64,000 nt of DNA from Suillus spraguei (Eukaryota > Basidiomycota > Agaricomycetes > Boletales > Suillaceae). The notes beneath the pieces are model-generated. The model was not told the DNA's origin, made no database searches, and was given only the letters and a program-made list of their open reading frames with translations. The stretch spans positions 62,001-126,000 of the forward strand of contig JABCPU010000101.1 in the NCBI GenBank assembly GCA_016800925.1, read 5' to 3'. Made by a program: the position numbers and the translations under genes. This document shows positions 1-12,176 of this stretch, in pieces; the stretch's first letter is position 1; every line of letters begins with the position of its first letter.

Positions 1-1343
1 TATTTCATGCTATCTGCGTTGGGACGAAGAACGTGTCGATAACCTCGGCATAATACCTATCAAGACCGGCGGTCATTTCTTCAGCTTTCCGCTGAAATAA
101 TCAATACGCTACATCAGAGGAACGACTTTGACTGTAATATATGCGCATAATTTCCTTCGAGAGTGCATTTATTAACATCAATCAGTTTGATAACTATTAC
201 TTATGGGTTTCTTGAATGTATCGCTGCAACGAAACAGAACGCCGATCGTTTTGCAGTCCGAACCGTGAACTCGTGCCAGCATTTGACTCGATCTTGAGGT
301 TGAAATTAATGGCCATGTTAGTGCGCGCACGCAATCGGCTTCCCTTTTGACTGTCGGCGTAACACATCGTTTGTCACATTCTTCTTTCTTCCGTGTCTAC
401 ATTACCTGCCAAGATGTGTCTTGGCCTGTGTGTGTACCTTTCGTTTCCCCTTGGTCTGCCGCTGACTTGTCTTCAAGATCTGCCTCTTTGTTATAGAACT
501 GTCCGGTGTGCTAGGCTGTCTTGTATAGTCGTAGGGTGCTGACGACTGGCATCAAGGATTGAAGCTTGGAGTGAACTCACGATGGTGTTCCTCACTTTCT
601 CGCTCGGAATTATTGTCGGCTTTATCATTTCTTTGCTGCTGGAGCCTTGTTATCAAGCATTCCTCACACACACAAATGATTATACTGGTCATCGCCTATA
701 ACATTTTTATGCGCTCAGACAGTGTTGCGGGGATGCATTCCTGGCACCGATTAATGGGGGCCAATTGGTGACGATCCGGGCGCTGAAGATATTCCTGATA
801 TATTAATCATTCGTATCAGAGAGAACTTGAACTTAAAGTGTACTTCTATCATCTTATCGAATGCCGCCAAAGCTTGATAACATACCACCACAGCACACGT
901 TTTTGGAGACTGGAATTGTATGGTTCCGAAAGACCTCACCCTTCAGAAGAGCCCGCAAGTATACTAGTATTACGACATGACAATATCTTCTTACCGGTTC
1001 TCTGATCGGCGAGCACGTCGGGGAAATGGCTGGCTCCAGGGCTACTCTACCGTAACGTCTCTGATGCGGCCGCTTTCCGCAGAGATCGCTACTTCTTGTT
1101 GGAATGCCTTGGGAACACGTTGCACACCCCAGCGCTCTTTATCCGAATCTTATGTAGTATCAGAAGCTCAGAACATAGTGATCGACAGAATTAAAGCTTT
1201 GTTATTCTGTCGTCATGTTGGTTTTCTTGTTTAGCGTGACGTCGGTCGCCGTCCTATGAAAACTTTCCTTTTTAGGACCACATCAAACTGTTTTCATTTC
1301 TCTAAACCGTCCGTTGCCGTCCGTAAGTGCTTCCTCGAGCTCG
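1..1343. other. 5' flank without a supported gene
   Basis: Only short open frames of under 90 codons occur here. None shows a recognisable motif, and none joins into a longer frame through plausible splice sites. The end of a gene lying to the left cannot be excluded. Bases just before 1344 form the upstream region of the mS41 gene. Confidence 0.5.
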
Positions 1344-1929
1344 ATGTTGAGGATTTCGTTGTCCAAGGTTGCATTGTCTCGCCCTGTCTTCTCTTCTATT
1401 CAAAATGCTCAGAGTAGAACAGTTGTTACAACAGTGACAAGTAACGTTTCCCAGAGGGCCGACGTTCCAAGTCCAAGAGGTCTTATTGTCAAACACCTGC
1501 TTTTACTTGTTATACTTACCAGCTTAGCGGCAGGCAAAATATCTACGCCCCAAGACTTTCTTAAAGCCATTGGTCGTTCGTCGGAGACCAAAATATCCGT
1601 AGACAGTTGGGACGCGTTATGGCGTACATCAGGATGGGACATGAAGAATGCTGGGTTAAGCATTCAAGACCGAAGGTTCGTAACTCCTTGCCTATGTTGT
1701 TCTTTGCCCCATACGCAAAGGCAGATATATTCTTTGGTGCATGGAAAAGTTCAGGCAGAACCAGCCGATAGAAGAGTTTGCCCATGAGGAGAGAGCCAAA
1801 AAGAAAATACGGGGGTACGTACAGCTTTAATTTCCAATAAAACCTTTGTCTGATGGAAAGGTATTGTTGATCAGTCGAGGACCTGCTGTTCAATTCGGAA
1901 AGCGCATTCGCTCGCGGAGAGACCGGTAG
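1344..1929 (+). CDS. FYV4: Mitochondrial small-subunit ribosomal protein mS41 (Fyv4, IGR-motif protein)
   Basis: Four exons (1344-1479, 1534-1675, 1725-1814, 1875-1929) join in frame to a protein of 140 residues. The first 45 residues are basic and Ser/Thr-rich with few acids, as in a mitochondrial targeting sequence. The IGR block follows: TPQDFLKAIGRS, then SWDALWRTSGWDMKNAGL, then RRYILWCMEKFR, and a basic C-terminus GPAVQFGKRIRSRRDR. This order matches the small fungal Fyv4 proteins, which are structural components of the mitoribosomal small subunit. The ATG at 1344 was chosen because it opens the basic leader; an upstream in-frame extension is poorly supported. Nothing looks broken. The exon joins are inferred from splice signals and family similarity. 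Confidence 0.86.
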
Positions 1930-2638
1930 TTCCGTACCGTACTTTGATCAGCGTTCTACTCATATTCTGACAACCTTTGTTCAAATCGCGTTAAAATTGC
2001 TGTCAGCAGAGTTTTCGGTCGGGTAAAGTCTTAAGGCCAGAGCTGCCCTTTGTTGGTCCAGATAATTTCCCACAAGGCTGGGGATGAGCCCACGTTGCAG
2101 TGCACGAGTTCAGAAGTTGAGCCTATATAGGTTTTGATCGATGATCTTTCTACTTGCTGTATCATAGGAGGTACCGCTTGACTGTACTGCAGTCTGACTA
2201 TCGCTCGCGAATTTGTACACAAGCATCACATCCCTACGGAATCAAATTCGGGGCTGTGCCCTTTCAAGGACAATTGTGAAGAACCCACGTGGCAACCAGG
2301 GCGTACCACCCCAAACTATCACATTCTCACTGGTTGAAACCATCTTATCTTGATCTAACCGAGCGTCAATTTTTAAGGACCCTTTTGTTCTGTTCCGAGG
2401 GGGTGGGCACTAGGAGTCTATATTCGGGCAATCCCTGGAGCGAGGCTGCCTCGATGTGACATACATCGAGGGTTGACTCGGTCGGAGTTACTTGAAAGAA
2501 CAAAACGAGGTTCTGTAAGCCGAAGTTGAGACATGAAATGATGAAAGAAAGAAATCTATATAACGCGTCCAAGTTAACCTCCCGGTGCAAATCTACCTTA
2601 CACACAAATCCTTCGCACAACCGTGACTTTACTTCCTC
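1930..2638. other. Intergenic region between mS41 and the zinc-finger gene
   Basis: No gene is supported. A pyrimidine-rich stretch runs up to the ATG at 2639, as expected of a fungal upstream region. Confidence 0.5.
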
Positions 2639-3882
2639 ATGACTTCCACTATGATCTATCGTCGTCAATCCATGGCGACTCTCTACGACAAACTCCGCGC
2701 TCAAGACGGGGAGGATCATATGGCTTGGCTTGCTGAAGTCACTGCCGAGTTCAATGCAGAAGACAAGCCAGAACTTTTTGTTCCTTCCATTCCAAGCCCA
2801 CCTTCAGTTATTTCATCTGGTTCATCCTCATCCTCCTCCTCCCCTCAAAACTCGATAACTTCCTTGGACTCTAATGAACAACCCGGAGGGGGATCTGACT
2901 CCGACTCTGATTCAGACTCGGAGATCGAGCTCATTGATAATCCAAATGGGATTCTCTTTCAGTGTTATGATCCCATCCAATATAACCCCTCAGACTTGTA
3001 TGTTTCGACTCTATGTCATGACAGGTCATTCATCTTATGCTCGTTGACAGTTTGGACCATAATCTCCATCCACTTGCGGACCTTCCCTATATCCCTCCCA
3101 TGGAGCTCGAGTATAATCCTCCCGTCGAGCTTGGGTATAATCTCAATCCTCCACTCAACTTTGAGTGCAACACGGAGTCCCAAGCCGTGCTCACAATGGA
3201 ACCTACTCCCCCATCTTCCTATATTCCGCAACCCGCATTCCCTACAGTAAACAACCACTTGCCATTTATAACGCGCTCCACTCGTTCCTTCCATAAGCGT
3301 AACGTTTCCGTTGCGCCCCGCGATTTGGAAGAGGATGCTGACGGACAAAGCGATGCAGACGAGACGGATGACGAGTATATTCCGTCATCCTCGCGTAATC
3401 CAAAGAAACGTCGTCGCTCTACGCGCCATTCCAATGCAGCGTCCGCCTATGTCCCCACTTATACCACGGCTCAATATATATCCCCTCCCGCAAAACGACC
3501 TCGCCCTGCCCCCCTTCCCCGAAATGCGCAAGCCGTCCCAGGCAGTACTTCCACCTTTACAAACAAATCCAACCCTTGGGCATGTCCCCATTGCAAGTGG
3601 GTTCAGCGCAATCATCGTACCCCAGATCTTAAACGACATATCCGCACGCATACCCGTTTCCAGAGACCCGCGCAGTGGGTCTGCTGCGGTATACCCGCTG
3701 AATCGGCTCCAATGTACAACATTCCGCACAACGCGATTCCTTACATTCACAAGGGCAAACAAATGATCGGAGGATGCGGGAAGGAGTTCAGCAGGCGGGA
3801 CGCGCTCAAACGTCATCTGGGCAATGACCACATCTCTTGTGTAGGAGATATCGACGCGTTCGCTAATGTCTACGACGATTAA
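2639..3882 (+). CDS. C2H2-type zinc-finger transcription factor, basidiomycete family
   Basis: Two exons (2639-2997, 3051-3882) give about 396 residues; the intron is 53 nt with a GTATGT donor. The first half is low-complexity: a Ser run, an alternating Ser/Asp tract, and repeated P-P-x-E-L motifs. A basic NLS-like patch KKRRRSTRH follows. The DNA-binding part is C-terminal. Finger one is CPHCKWVQRNHRTPDLKRH with a following HTR, and the second, broken by a long insert, starts at WVCCGIP and ends with GGCGKEFSRRDALKRHLGNDH. This atypical spacing is characteristic of a C2H2 family widespread in mushroom genomes. It is probably a nuclear DNA-binding protein; its targets are unknown. A second in-frame ATG at 2672 is an alternative start. 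Confidence 0.8.
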
Positions 3883-5033
3883 TTACGATCTTATGAAACG
3901 ATCGGCCTCGTGATGGCTGTCAAGATAATCTGATAGGTAAGCTCAATGTCCGCGTTTACTGTGAAAAGTTCGCTTATGGGTTTGCACAGCATCTACTAAC
4001 ATGTATTATCAAGTACCTTATCATACCCTAGCGCTTATATTTGGAACCCAAGTGTTACCCTTCTACCCCAACTACCGTTGTACCATCTTTCATGTACATT
4101 TCTTCTTGCATTTTCATTTTCTTAACTTCGTCGGAATACTGGTATTATCATGTGTGTACTTCCCATAGAACAACCATCAATCACTCCTATCTGGTTGTCT
4201 GACTTTTGACGTCAAGCACTAGTTTTATTTTCTCCGTCAATTATGAGATGCTAGCAGTAAGGTACCGGCTCAAGAAGTAGTAAGGGACGCAGTAGATCGA
4301 GTATTATATAGAGAACGAGATGATATCAACCCCGCATCTGTCTCAAACACGGTGATCGCTAGACGTCTGAGTCAATAAAAGGGTTTGCTCCATCTCGGTC
4401 CGTTGCGTAACATAGTACGAGGAGCATCACCGTGCCCTGTCATAGGAATGGCCGAAGCCTGCAAGGCACGGTGAGCTGGGAACCTGGATTACAGAATCAC
4501 TGGGCGTGCGCTGTTAATAGTCATATGTTCATACATCGGTCTTCCAAACTACCCGACATAATGTCACGATGTAGCAGAGGACGAGCGATGAGGAGGATCA
4601 AGGATGGGCTAAGTAGTGGGATGCGAAAGGGGTATGGGACGTCGTGACTGTGAATGAAGTTCAAGTGAGATGGAGAGGATAAATGCATGCTCTACGTGCA
4701 TCATGCCGTCCTGATTCCACCTAGTGTTGAGGTTTGACTTGTCAGGAGCAAAGATATCTTCAGTCCAGCCTTTTAAAGCGCTCGACGTTGAAATTAGACA
4801 GCATATTCAGAGGGATTTGCATTCCCAAGAGTGTTCACACAGGAAAGTCAGATGACTCAGTACTGGACAAACTAAACATTTATTCTGAAAAAAGGTTCAG
4901 CGTACATCATTTGCAACATATGCAACCCATGGCAAACTGAACGTGTTGAATCTGAATGAATATCTAAGGAACGAAGGGTGGCATGAGTTTACAACCAAGA
5001 AACTCAGGACACTCATACCTGTACATGGAGGAG
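3883..5033. other. Intergenic region, no gene seen
   Basis: About 1.15 kb between the zinc-finger gene and the 3' end of guanine deaminase. It holds a CRE-like palindrome TGACGTCA near 4206 and a short inverted pair (CACGGTGAT near 4348, ATCACCGTG near 4424). There is no coding frame with support. Confidence 0.45.
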
Positions 5034-6651
5034 CTACGCGAGCTCTAGAGCATCTTTCACATTCAACTTCCGCCCTTGTATCCAAATGCCACGCCTATTC
5101 CGTTCGTCTCCAATGCACCACCACTTCTCCAGTACACCCAATGTAATACCTGGCTGTGGCGCAAAGAAATCGAGCGCACCCACTCCCTTGTCGCTTTCTT
5201 TGTATAGTTCGACTACATCATTCGTTTAGGTTTAGGCGTTATTTCTTGAAATCGTCATCCAACTTACTGCATTGGGCGTCAAAAGGAGCGCCAGCTTGGA
5301 AGACCCCGCATGAAAGGCCGAGTGCAGTGGCCCCTCCCCTGGTAGCCAAATACAACGCGTCTTTCCAGTCGATTGCAAGAGACTGTTCACCACCGCTCAA
5401 TTTTCTTGTACCGTCTCTGATCCTGGAGACACTACGGCCTGCCGCATACTGTTCATGATATCAATGCTATATCCACCGGCGATGTCCGTGCCAAGACCGA
5501 CAGGTACGCCGAGGTCCAACGCTTCACGGAGCGGGAACGGCTTTTCTGAAAAATATGAGTTCGAGAGAGGACAATGTGCCACTGCAGAACAGCTGCCAGC
5601 CATACGTGACAGCATGTCTGTATCCAAGAATGTACAGTGGGCTTGAACGGTTTTGTCTGTGAGTAATTTGAACTAGGATTTGAACGTTATCAGCCCAGTA
5701 TTCATTGAATACGAGAGTCACTCACGTCGTCAAAAACGTCAATATCATCTTTGTGGCGTTCGCCCAAAACCCATTGCACTTCTTCGTGAGCTTCCGCCAG
5801 ATGACTTTGGATTCGCACTCCTTTATCACGAGCGAGTTTTCCGAGCCCTTGCAAAAGCTCATCGGAGCATGTTGGTACAAACCGTGGTGTAATCACAGGT
5901 TCAACGAGACGTCTGTGTGGTTCGTAAGATGAAACCAAGTCACGACAGCCATCGATGAATTGCTCGGCAGAGTGTAATGAAGATTGAGCGGAAGGCTCCA
6001 CGTAGGAGGGTCGGGACGAGATATCCATCGACAGTTTCCCCACAAGCGCTCGTATACCGATAGTTTGCATGGCTTCTGCAAGGATTAGACTGTAATTCTT
6101 CCAGATCAGTACGTCTGTTTGCAACATGATATTCCCGTTAAGGTTGCGCTTACTTCGCCGTGTTGTTAATCGTCCCGAACAACATAACCGCACCAGTTCC
6201 CGCGTCTCTTAGGCGTTCTGCGAGACGCGTATAAACTGCCTTGGCTAACTCTGGTTGGCTGTCTAAGCTTTCTTCAGACTTGAACCCATACTCATCGAGC
6301 CACTGCATCAGAGGAAGATGGAGACCAGTTCCCTGGAACAGGAACTGGGGCGCATGGAGATGCAGATCGCAGAATGTCGGAAGTAAGAAACCACCTGATG
6401 GTATGGATGTGATAGGTATGTCGATTTTTGCCAGAAATTCCTCAGAGGCTTTGGAGTCAGTAGGTCCTACATAAGTTATGAAACCTTGATGATCCACAAC
6501 TAAGGCATGCACAAATAGATTATCAGTATGTCTTGAGGATCATATGATGGAACATAGAATCCTCACGTAAAATGTGATCTTTAAGAACTTCAAGTTGCCC
6601 CAATGAAGGACAATGAACCAGAGTACCTTTGAAAGCAGTCGTAATTGTCAT
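5034..6651 (-). CDS. GUD1: Guanine deaminase (amidohydrolase), with an apparent 1-nt frameshift
   Basis: Cytosolic purine-salvage enzyme that hydrolyses guanine to xanthine and ammonia. Several exons read from an ATG at 6651 (MTITTAFKGTLVHCPSLGQL) to a stop at 5034. Visible family marks are the zinc site CDLHLHAPQF, LAEAMQTIGIRALVGK, the histidine motif HLAEAHEEVQWVLG, VQAHCTFLDTD, AHCPLSNSYF, and GLGTDIAGGYS with the metal-binding Asp. The C-terminus EKWWCIGDERNRRGIWIQGR is typical of fungal enzymes. Near 5421-5432 the reading changes: after RQAVVS the frame must shift by one base to continue as RIRDGTRKLSGGEQSLAI. No intron fits there. Without the shift the protein stops at 5397, losing roughly the last 90 residues. 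This is either a recent null allele or a consensus error. Confidence 0.88.
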
Positions 6652-7264
6652 GGTAGTCGACCGCAATGATGTTCGTGACTATTCCGATGCACTGTTCTGG
6701 AGATAATAAGATCTTAGCACCTTATCGTTTGATGTAAACGGGCAGGTGAATTGCCCCATCACGCAACTTGCCGCACCACTAACGCATCACCACCCCATGA
6801 TGCCATGATGTAGTAGACTCGTGACCAGTCTATCTATGAGGCCGATAGGACTGGTAAATCTGGGTTTGAATTTGGATGTCCAGCGGATTCTCACAGTAAC
6901 GTGATGTTTGGCCAATGAGAAAACAAGTGTTTTGGTGGCGGAAAAGTCAATTAGGCGACGAGAATAGAACATCATGGATAACCATAGACTATAGTAAAGT
7001 ATGTATCATAATTAATGGATTGATAGCCACAAGGATGTATCATTCTTCCCTATTTGCAGAGCCCGCACAAAAGATAGCTGGACGGCTCCAATATTAAGCA
7101 CATCCCTTTAGTCAGCTCTTTCGACAATATATATTTCATTTTCCTGAGTTACTACTATAGAATTATATATCGTCAAAAGAACCGACCAAAGCAGTCTCCT
7201 TCAAGGATTTTTATAATATAATCATACAGAAATCCAACAAAGGGACAAGCCCTCCATAGTCTAT
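6652..7264. other. Upstream region of guanine deaminase and 3' flank of the aspartic protease
   Basis: No gene is supported. A CCAAT pentamer lies at about 6912 on the plus strand. The stretch 6990-7260 is AT-rich. Confidence 0.4.
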
Positions 7265-8818
7265 TTAAGAAGAGTACATAGTACGTGCAACCTTCAAATC
7301 TGCAAGCTGCTTTGCATCTGCAAAACAATCCTTCGTATAATTTGGCAATTCCACATTAGTTGGTCGTGGCCGAGTGAACGAGGTCGTGGCAAAACCGACG
7401 AGACGGTTGGTGGCACTATACGCAGTGTAGAAGCGCTGCATGAATACGTAGCCATTCATAACGTCAAGCCCACTGCCAAAGGGCGTGCCAATGTCGCGAA
7501 CGATGAGATATATGGCATTTGTCTCGCGACCACCAATCCTGGTGTTGATAGTACGAGGCCAGATTTGGGCGTTACGGGTGAAAGTGTAGGTTTTCTGTGC
7601 AAAACAGTGAACAAGGGGTGTGAGGGCTGATAGAATTGACGTACAGGGCCAATATTGAAATATAGCTCCTGCAGGGCACTGTATTCATCGTCGGAAATAA
7701 CGAGAAGTTCGGTCACAGGATCGTATTCAGCGCCGGTTGCAGCCTTGTACCGCTCATAGGCCTCTATCGAACACTAATTAGACCATCGTTACTCGCTGCA
7801 CTCTAGTGGATACACACCGGTGGCAATAGAGAGAAGGCTGGCGCCACTATCGATGATACCAGCGGTGCGTGCTAAGATCTCTGTCTGGCCGTACATGATA
7901 CTCTGATCGACGCCCCAATATCTCGATGCAGGCGGGGTGTTGGTGACAGGACTGAAACAAAACAAAAGCTATCAGTCTGGATTGATCTACGAACTGAAGT
8001 AGCTTACACGTATAAAATGTCACCGTCGTACTTGGTAGGGTCAGTTCCACCAAAGGTGATTTGTCCAGTAGATAAACCGACGTAGGGCTGGAAAAAGATA
8101 CCATAAACGTCTTCAGAAATGGCGCCTTGGCCAAACAGAGTGTCAGTGATAGTCGGGATCGGCTCTGTCGGAAAATCTCGCAGGGAGCTGATTGACAAGG
8201 CTACAGGCCCGATACCAAGCATACCGTCATAACTGTCGAAGCCTGCTGATACTTCAGCAACGCCGATCGACTGCTGGATGGCGGTGAGTCCAGGACCGAC
8301 AGTGACGTAGTCGAGGTACTCAATTCCTATAACAATCGTAGGTATTTTCAATTTATGATATCATTGTATGTCACACCAGAGAAGAAGCCACCGTCGTAAG
8401 TGACCCCTACAGGATAGCCAGTGCGGAAGCTGGTGCTGGTTTTCACGTACGAAGAGGCACGAACCCATGTATTCGCCGTAGCGGTGTCGAGAAGCAAGTA
8501 GTCTTTAATAATGCATTAGCAGCCGCATGTTTTCTCAGTATTGAACTTACAGGTTCTGGGGGGCTGGCCAATGCCAACTGGTATGCTGTAGCCCGTATAA
8601 CTGTTTACCAAAGGAACGTTCGTCAAACGTTGTCCGCGCATGCTGGGATCTCTAATGGCCTGTATACGAGCCTTATCGTGCTCCACGAGGTTAATTGTAC
8701 CATTGAAGAAGTTTAGCATACTGGTAATGGGGACGGAGACAGGGGAATTGGCAGCTTTAACGGGCGATCCTGTGATTGATAAAAGTAGGAGAAGTGTTAA
8801 TGACGCAGCGGTGAACAT
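7265..8818 (-). CDS. Secreted A1-family aspartic protease (polyporopepsin-like) with altered first active-site motif
   Basis: Pepsin-type acid endopeptidase, secreted. At least six exons. Residues 1-22 form a signal peptide (MFTAASLTLLLLLSITGSPV), followed by a propeptide and the start of the mature domain at VPLVNSYTGYSIPVGIGQPP. The first catalytic loop reads YLLLDTATANTWVRA, so the usual Asp-Thr-Gly is Asp-Thr-Ala. The second loop is normal: AGIIDSGASLLSIAT. Other family marks are the block GFDSYDGMLGIGP, FQPYVGLSTGQITFGGTD, YFNIGP before the last intron, and the C-terminal DVMNGYVFMQRFYTAYS. Start and signal peptide agree, and a TATA-like element lies about 40 bp upstream. All joins keep frame. 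With Gly to Ala in the catalytic loop, activity may be reduced or lost. Confidence 0.88.
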
Positions 8819-8855
8819 GGCTCACTGGAAACAAATATCATACTCAGTCGGCCCA

Positions 8856-8866
8856 TTATATATGTA
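8856..8866 (-). promoter_or_regulatory. TATA-like element upstream of the aspartic protease
   Basis: Read on the minus strand, an alternating TA run (TATATAATGG) lies about 40 bp before the ATG at 8818, a common position for highly expressed secreted-protein genes in fungi. Placement only; not tested. Confidence 0.35.
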
Positions 8867-9882
8867 CTAGCAAATTCGATGATGACAAAGTTGGTCACCT
8901 TCTATACTAGCCACGTATGAAGCGTCCCCTCGGAAAAGCGATGACGAAACAGTTGCGATCATTGCGAGTGCGAAAATTAGGCATCCCGATAAAATGTGAC
9001 AAGAGACAATTGGCTTAATTGCTTTTGCCAATACTTACCAGGTGGCAGGAAATCCCATAGTTCAAATGTCCAATGACTGACCTCACGTTCATTTCCATAG
9101 AGATGCTGGCCTATTAAGTATGAATACACCTTGGCAGAACGTCCGCGTCAATGTCAAGGTCAGTACGGTGGCAGTAAGGAGAGCGGTTGTGCAAGGTTGG
9201 TTGTCCCGGTTGTCGACACGCAATAAACTTGTCAAACGCCCCTAGTTAGTGGTGTTTTTGCGGCTCTCTTCCCATTCACGGCGTCATGCTTAGGCCCGGC
9301 TGCACACCGTCACCGTAATAGACGGTTTATACGGCGACCGTCGACGGATACGGTTGCCGTACCGGTAGACCTGCACAGGGAAGTTAATAGATACGGTGTA
9401 CGGCCAGACCGTATGTTGAGTTGCACGCAAGTCTTGGACACGTTCTGCAAAGTAATACCAACTCAGGTTTTACACTGAACCCGCTGACAAACGCATAGCG
9501 TACCGCTACAGAAAATTCCTACTTATGTATGCCAACCAACGCTAAAACCATGCTGCCGACGCCTGGTAATATTGCGCCATCGATCCCGAAGATTCCCGAT
9601 AAGTGTCGAGCTCGTACCTCGACCCCTGATAATCCAACACCGTACACTGCACAAGACCGTATTCCATACGGCCGTCAACCGTACCTTTACGGTCGGAGTC
9701 AGAAAGGCGGTTTATCCGTAACTTCTTGCTCTGAACCGCCACTGCAACAACAGCAACAATATTACATATGAAAGTAGTGCACTTCAAAATGTATTAGTAA
9801 CTAGAGACGGGACCATGACTTAGAATCGCATCGTTTTAACCCCCTTGCGGGAATTAGCCACATGTATAATGGTCAACTCCGT
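8867..9882. other. Intergenic region carrying the inverted-repeat element
   Basis: No gene. The main content is the ACCGT/ACGGT-rich inverted repeat listed separately (9336-9696); the remainder shows no feature. Confidence 0.45.
9336..9696. mobile_element. Candidate MITE or foldback element, ACCGT-rich inverted arms
   Basis: A left arm at about 9336-9380 and a right arm at about 9645-9696 are imperfect reverse complements, each about 45-50 nt. Both contain GACCGT, TACGGTTG, a CCGTA block and a TGCACA/GTGCAG block in the same order. The inner 270 bp has no coding capacity. Further ACGGT motifs flank the left arm. Non-autonomous DNA elements of this form are common in mushroom genomes. No clear target-site duplication was found, so the limits are approximate. 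Confidence 0.4.
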
Positions 9883-10655
9883 TCAGGTTTCAGAGCTCTC
9901 TACTCTACAAGCGTTATTCCGCAACCAATCTATTGTTACATCCTCTAGATGGTCGTCGAAGTCTCCAAATTTCTCGTGAAGATTATGGTCGCGAACAAGG
10001 GTAATCGCGCGCGAAGGCGAGTCGGTTTGGCCAACAAGAATATTGATCCCGTGGTGAATGCGGGACTTTGCGCCATGCATGGCCGCCAGAATGATGTAGA
10101 AGGTTGTGGTAGATAGGGCTGTCGCATGTTAGACAATTATGAGTTCATGATAACGGCGTAAACATACAAGTAAAGCTGGATCCCCTGTCCCCAACTTATC
10201 GCCATCGATCTTAAAATGAGGATTAGATGGTTCCCCACTATGGTTTATCCATCTACTCACTACAAATGCTACGGCATCGTTAAATTGATCACGAATTTTC
10301 TGTGCGACCCTCTCGCCGACGGGTGCAAGAGCAGTGTCATCTAGCCTCTCGCTTGCTTGATAGTACCCCACTAGAGTCATCTCTTGTGCTTCAGCATGTC
10401 CTTTCGCCTGGAAGCATTACTGTCCGTTAGTATACAACGAAGGTTGCGTTGAAGGTGACGTACCAAATCAAGTCCGATCTCCATCATAGGACTGAGGCTC
10501 GTCCAGTGATGGAGCAGTGGGATGATATCCTCTATCACCACCACATCCGAGGCTTGCCTACCGAGTAGAACACCGTTCACTGGCAGGTGAGGATGTTTTG
10601 CCGCATGAAAGAAGATCTTAATGTACGCGTTTTCAGAAAGCGAGTAGGACACCAT
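9883..10655 (-). CDS. EMC8: ER membrane protein complex subunit 8/9 (EMC8 homologue)
   Basis: Cytosolic MPN-fold subunit of the ER membrane protein complex, which inserts tail-anchored and multi-pass proteins. Three exons join from an ATG at 10655. The N-terminus YSLSENAYIKIFFHAAKHP, then VNGVLLGRQASD, PLLHHWTSLSPMMEIGLDL, GYYQASERLDDTALAPVGE, AFVVSRW, and the C-terminal signature HEKFGDFDDHLEDVTIDWL are all typical of EMC8/9. The JAMM metal ligands of active MPN+ proteases are absent, as is normal for this non-catalytic family. It is divergent from the sterol isomerase gene with only 183 bp between start codons. No defect was seen. Confidence 0.9.
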
Positions 10656-10838
10656 CGTGACGGCCGCCTAATGGACGTGTTTTGAGAGTTCTACCGAGAT
10701 TTATAATTAGTATGTTGCTGGGCGCAATCAGGAATTGAGCGACGATCGTGCGTCTGCTACTAATACTTACTAGTACTAAGTGCTTCAAAGTTCAATATAA
10801 GTACAGTGGGAAGGAAACGTGGGAAAGAACTCTCTATC
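10656..10838. promoter_or_regulatory. Shared divergent promoter of EMC8 and the sterol isomerase
   Basis: Only 183 bp separate the two start codons, which face away from each other. Any promoter for either gene must lie here or inside its neighbour. No strong TATA box is visible. Confidence 0.5.
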
Positions 10839-11735
<897 letters not shown>

Positions 11736-12176
11736 ATTCCCCATGCTGTTTATATACCGAATTGGTGTCTATGTCCTCCGCACCTTATATCTATACTCTT
11801 GTATGGTTCACCTCAGATTGCTTTCCTATTGATGTTAAATCAGATGATCAAGAAGACTAGTCGTGCACTGAAATGCGATTTGCGGAGCACGATGTAAGTA
11901 CTATCGGTTATAATCTATTCGTTATGGTCCTCTATTTCGTGAGCCACACTTTGTGGTGTGAAAACGTAATTATTTTGGCTCTGTACGGACAGCGAAACAG
12001 ATTAAGGAAAGAAAATTGTTTCTGCTGAAGTAGAATCAAACGAAAAATCAAGCTTAGGGCATCAAGTCCGTGATGAAGTAAAAGAAGTAAAGCTAAGTCC
12101 ATAATAAGTCCATGTAAATGTCCATTCTGGGACCCGAGTCCGACCAGGACTAAGCTTGAAGGTACGAGACACAAGC
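11736..12176. other. Intergenic, convergent 3' ends
   Basis: No gene is supported. The stretch 12030-12176 is the 3' flank that is repeated in decayed form at 13500-13586. Confidence 0.45.

Noticed and set aside
4340..4440. Inverted pair CACGGTGAT/ATCACCGTG as a structured RNA or terminator
   Set aside because: Nine bases with a loop near 70 nt are not convincing, and no gene is adjacent.
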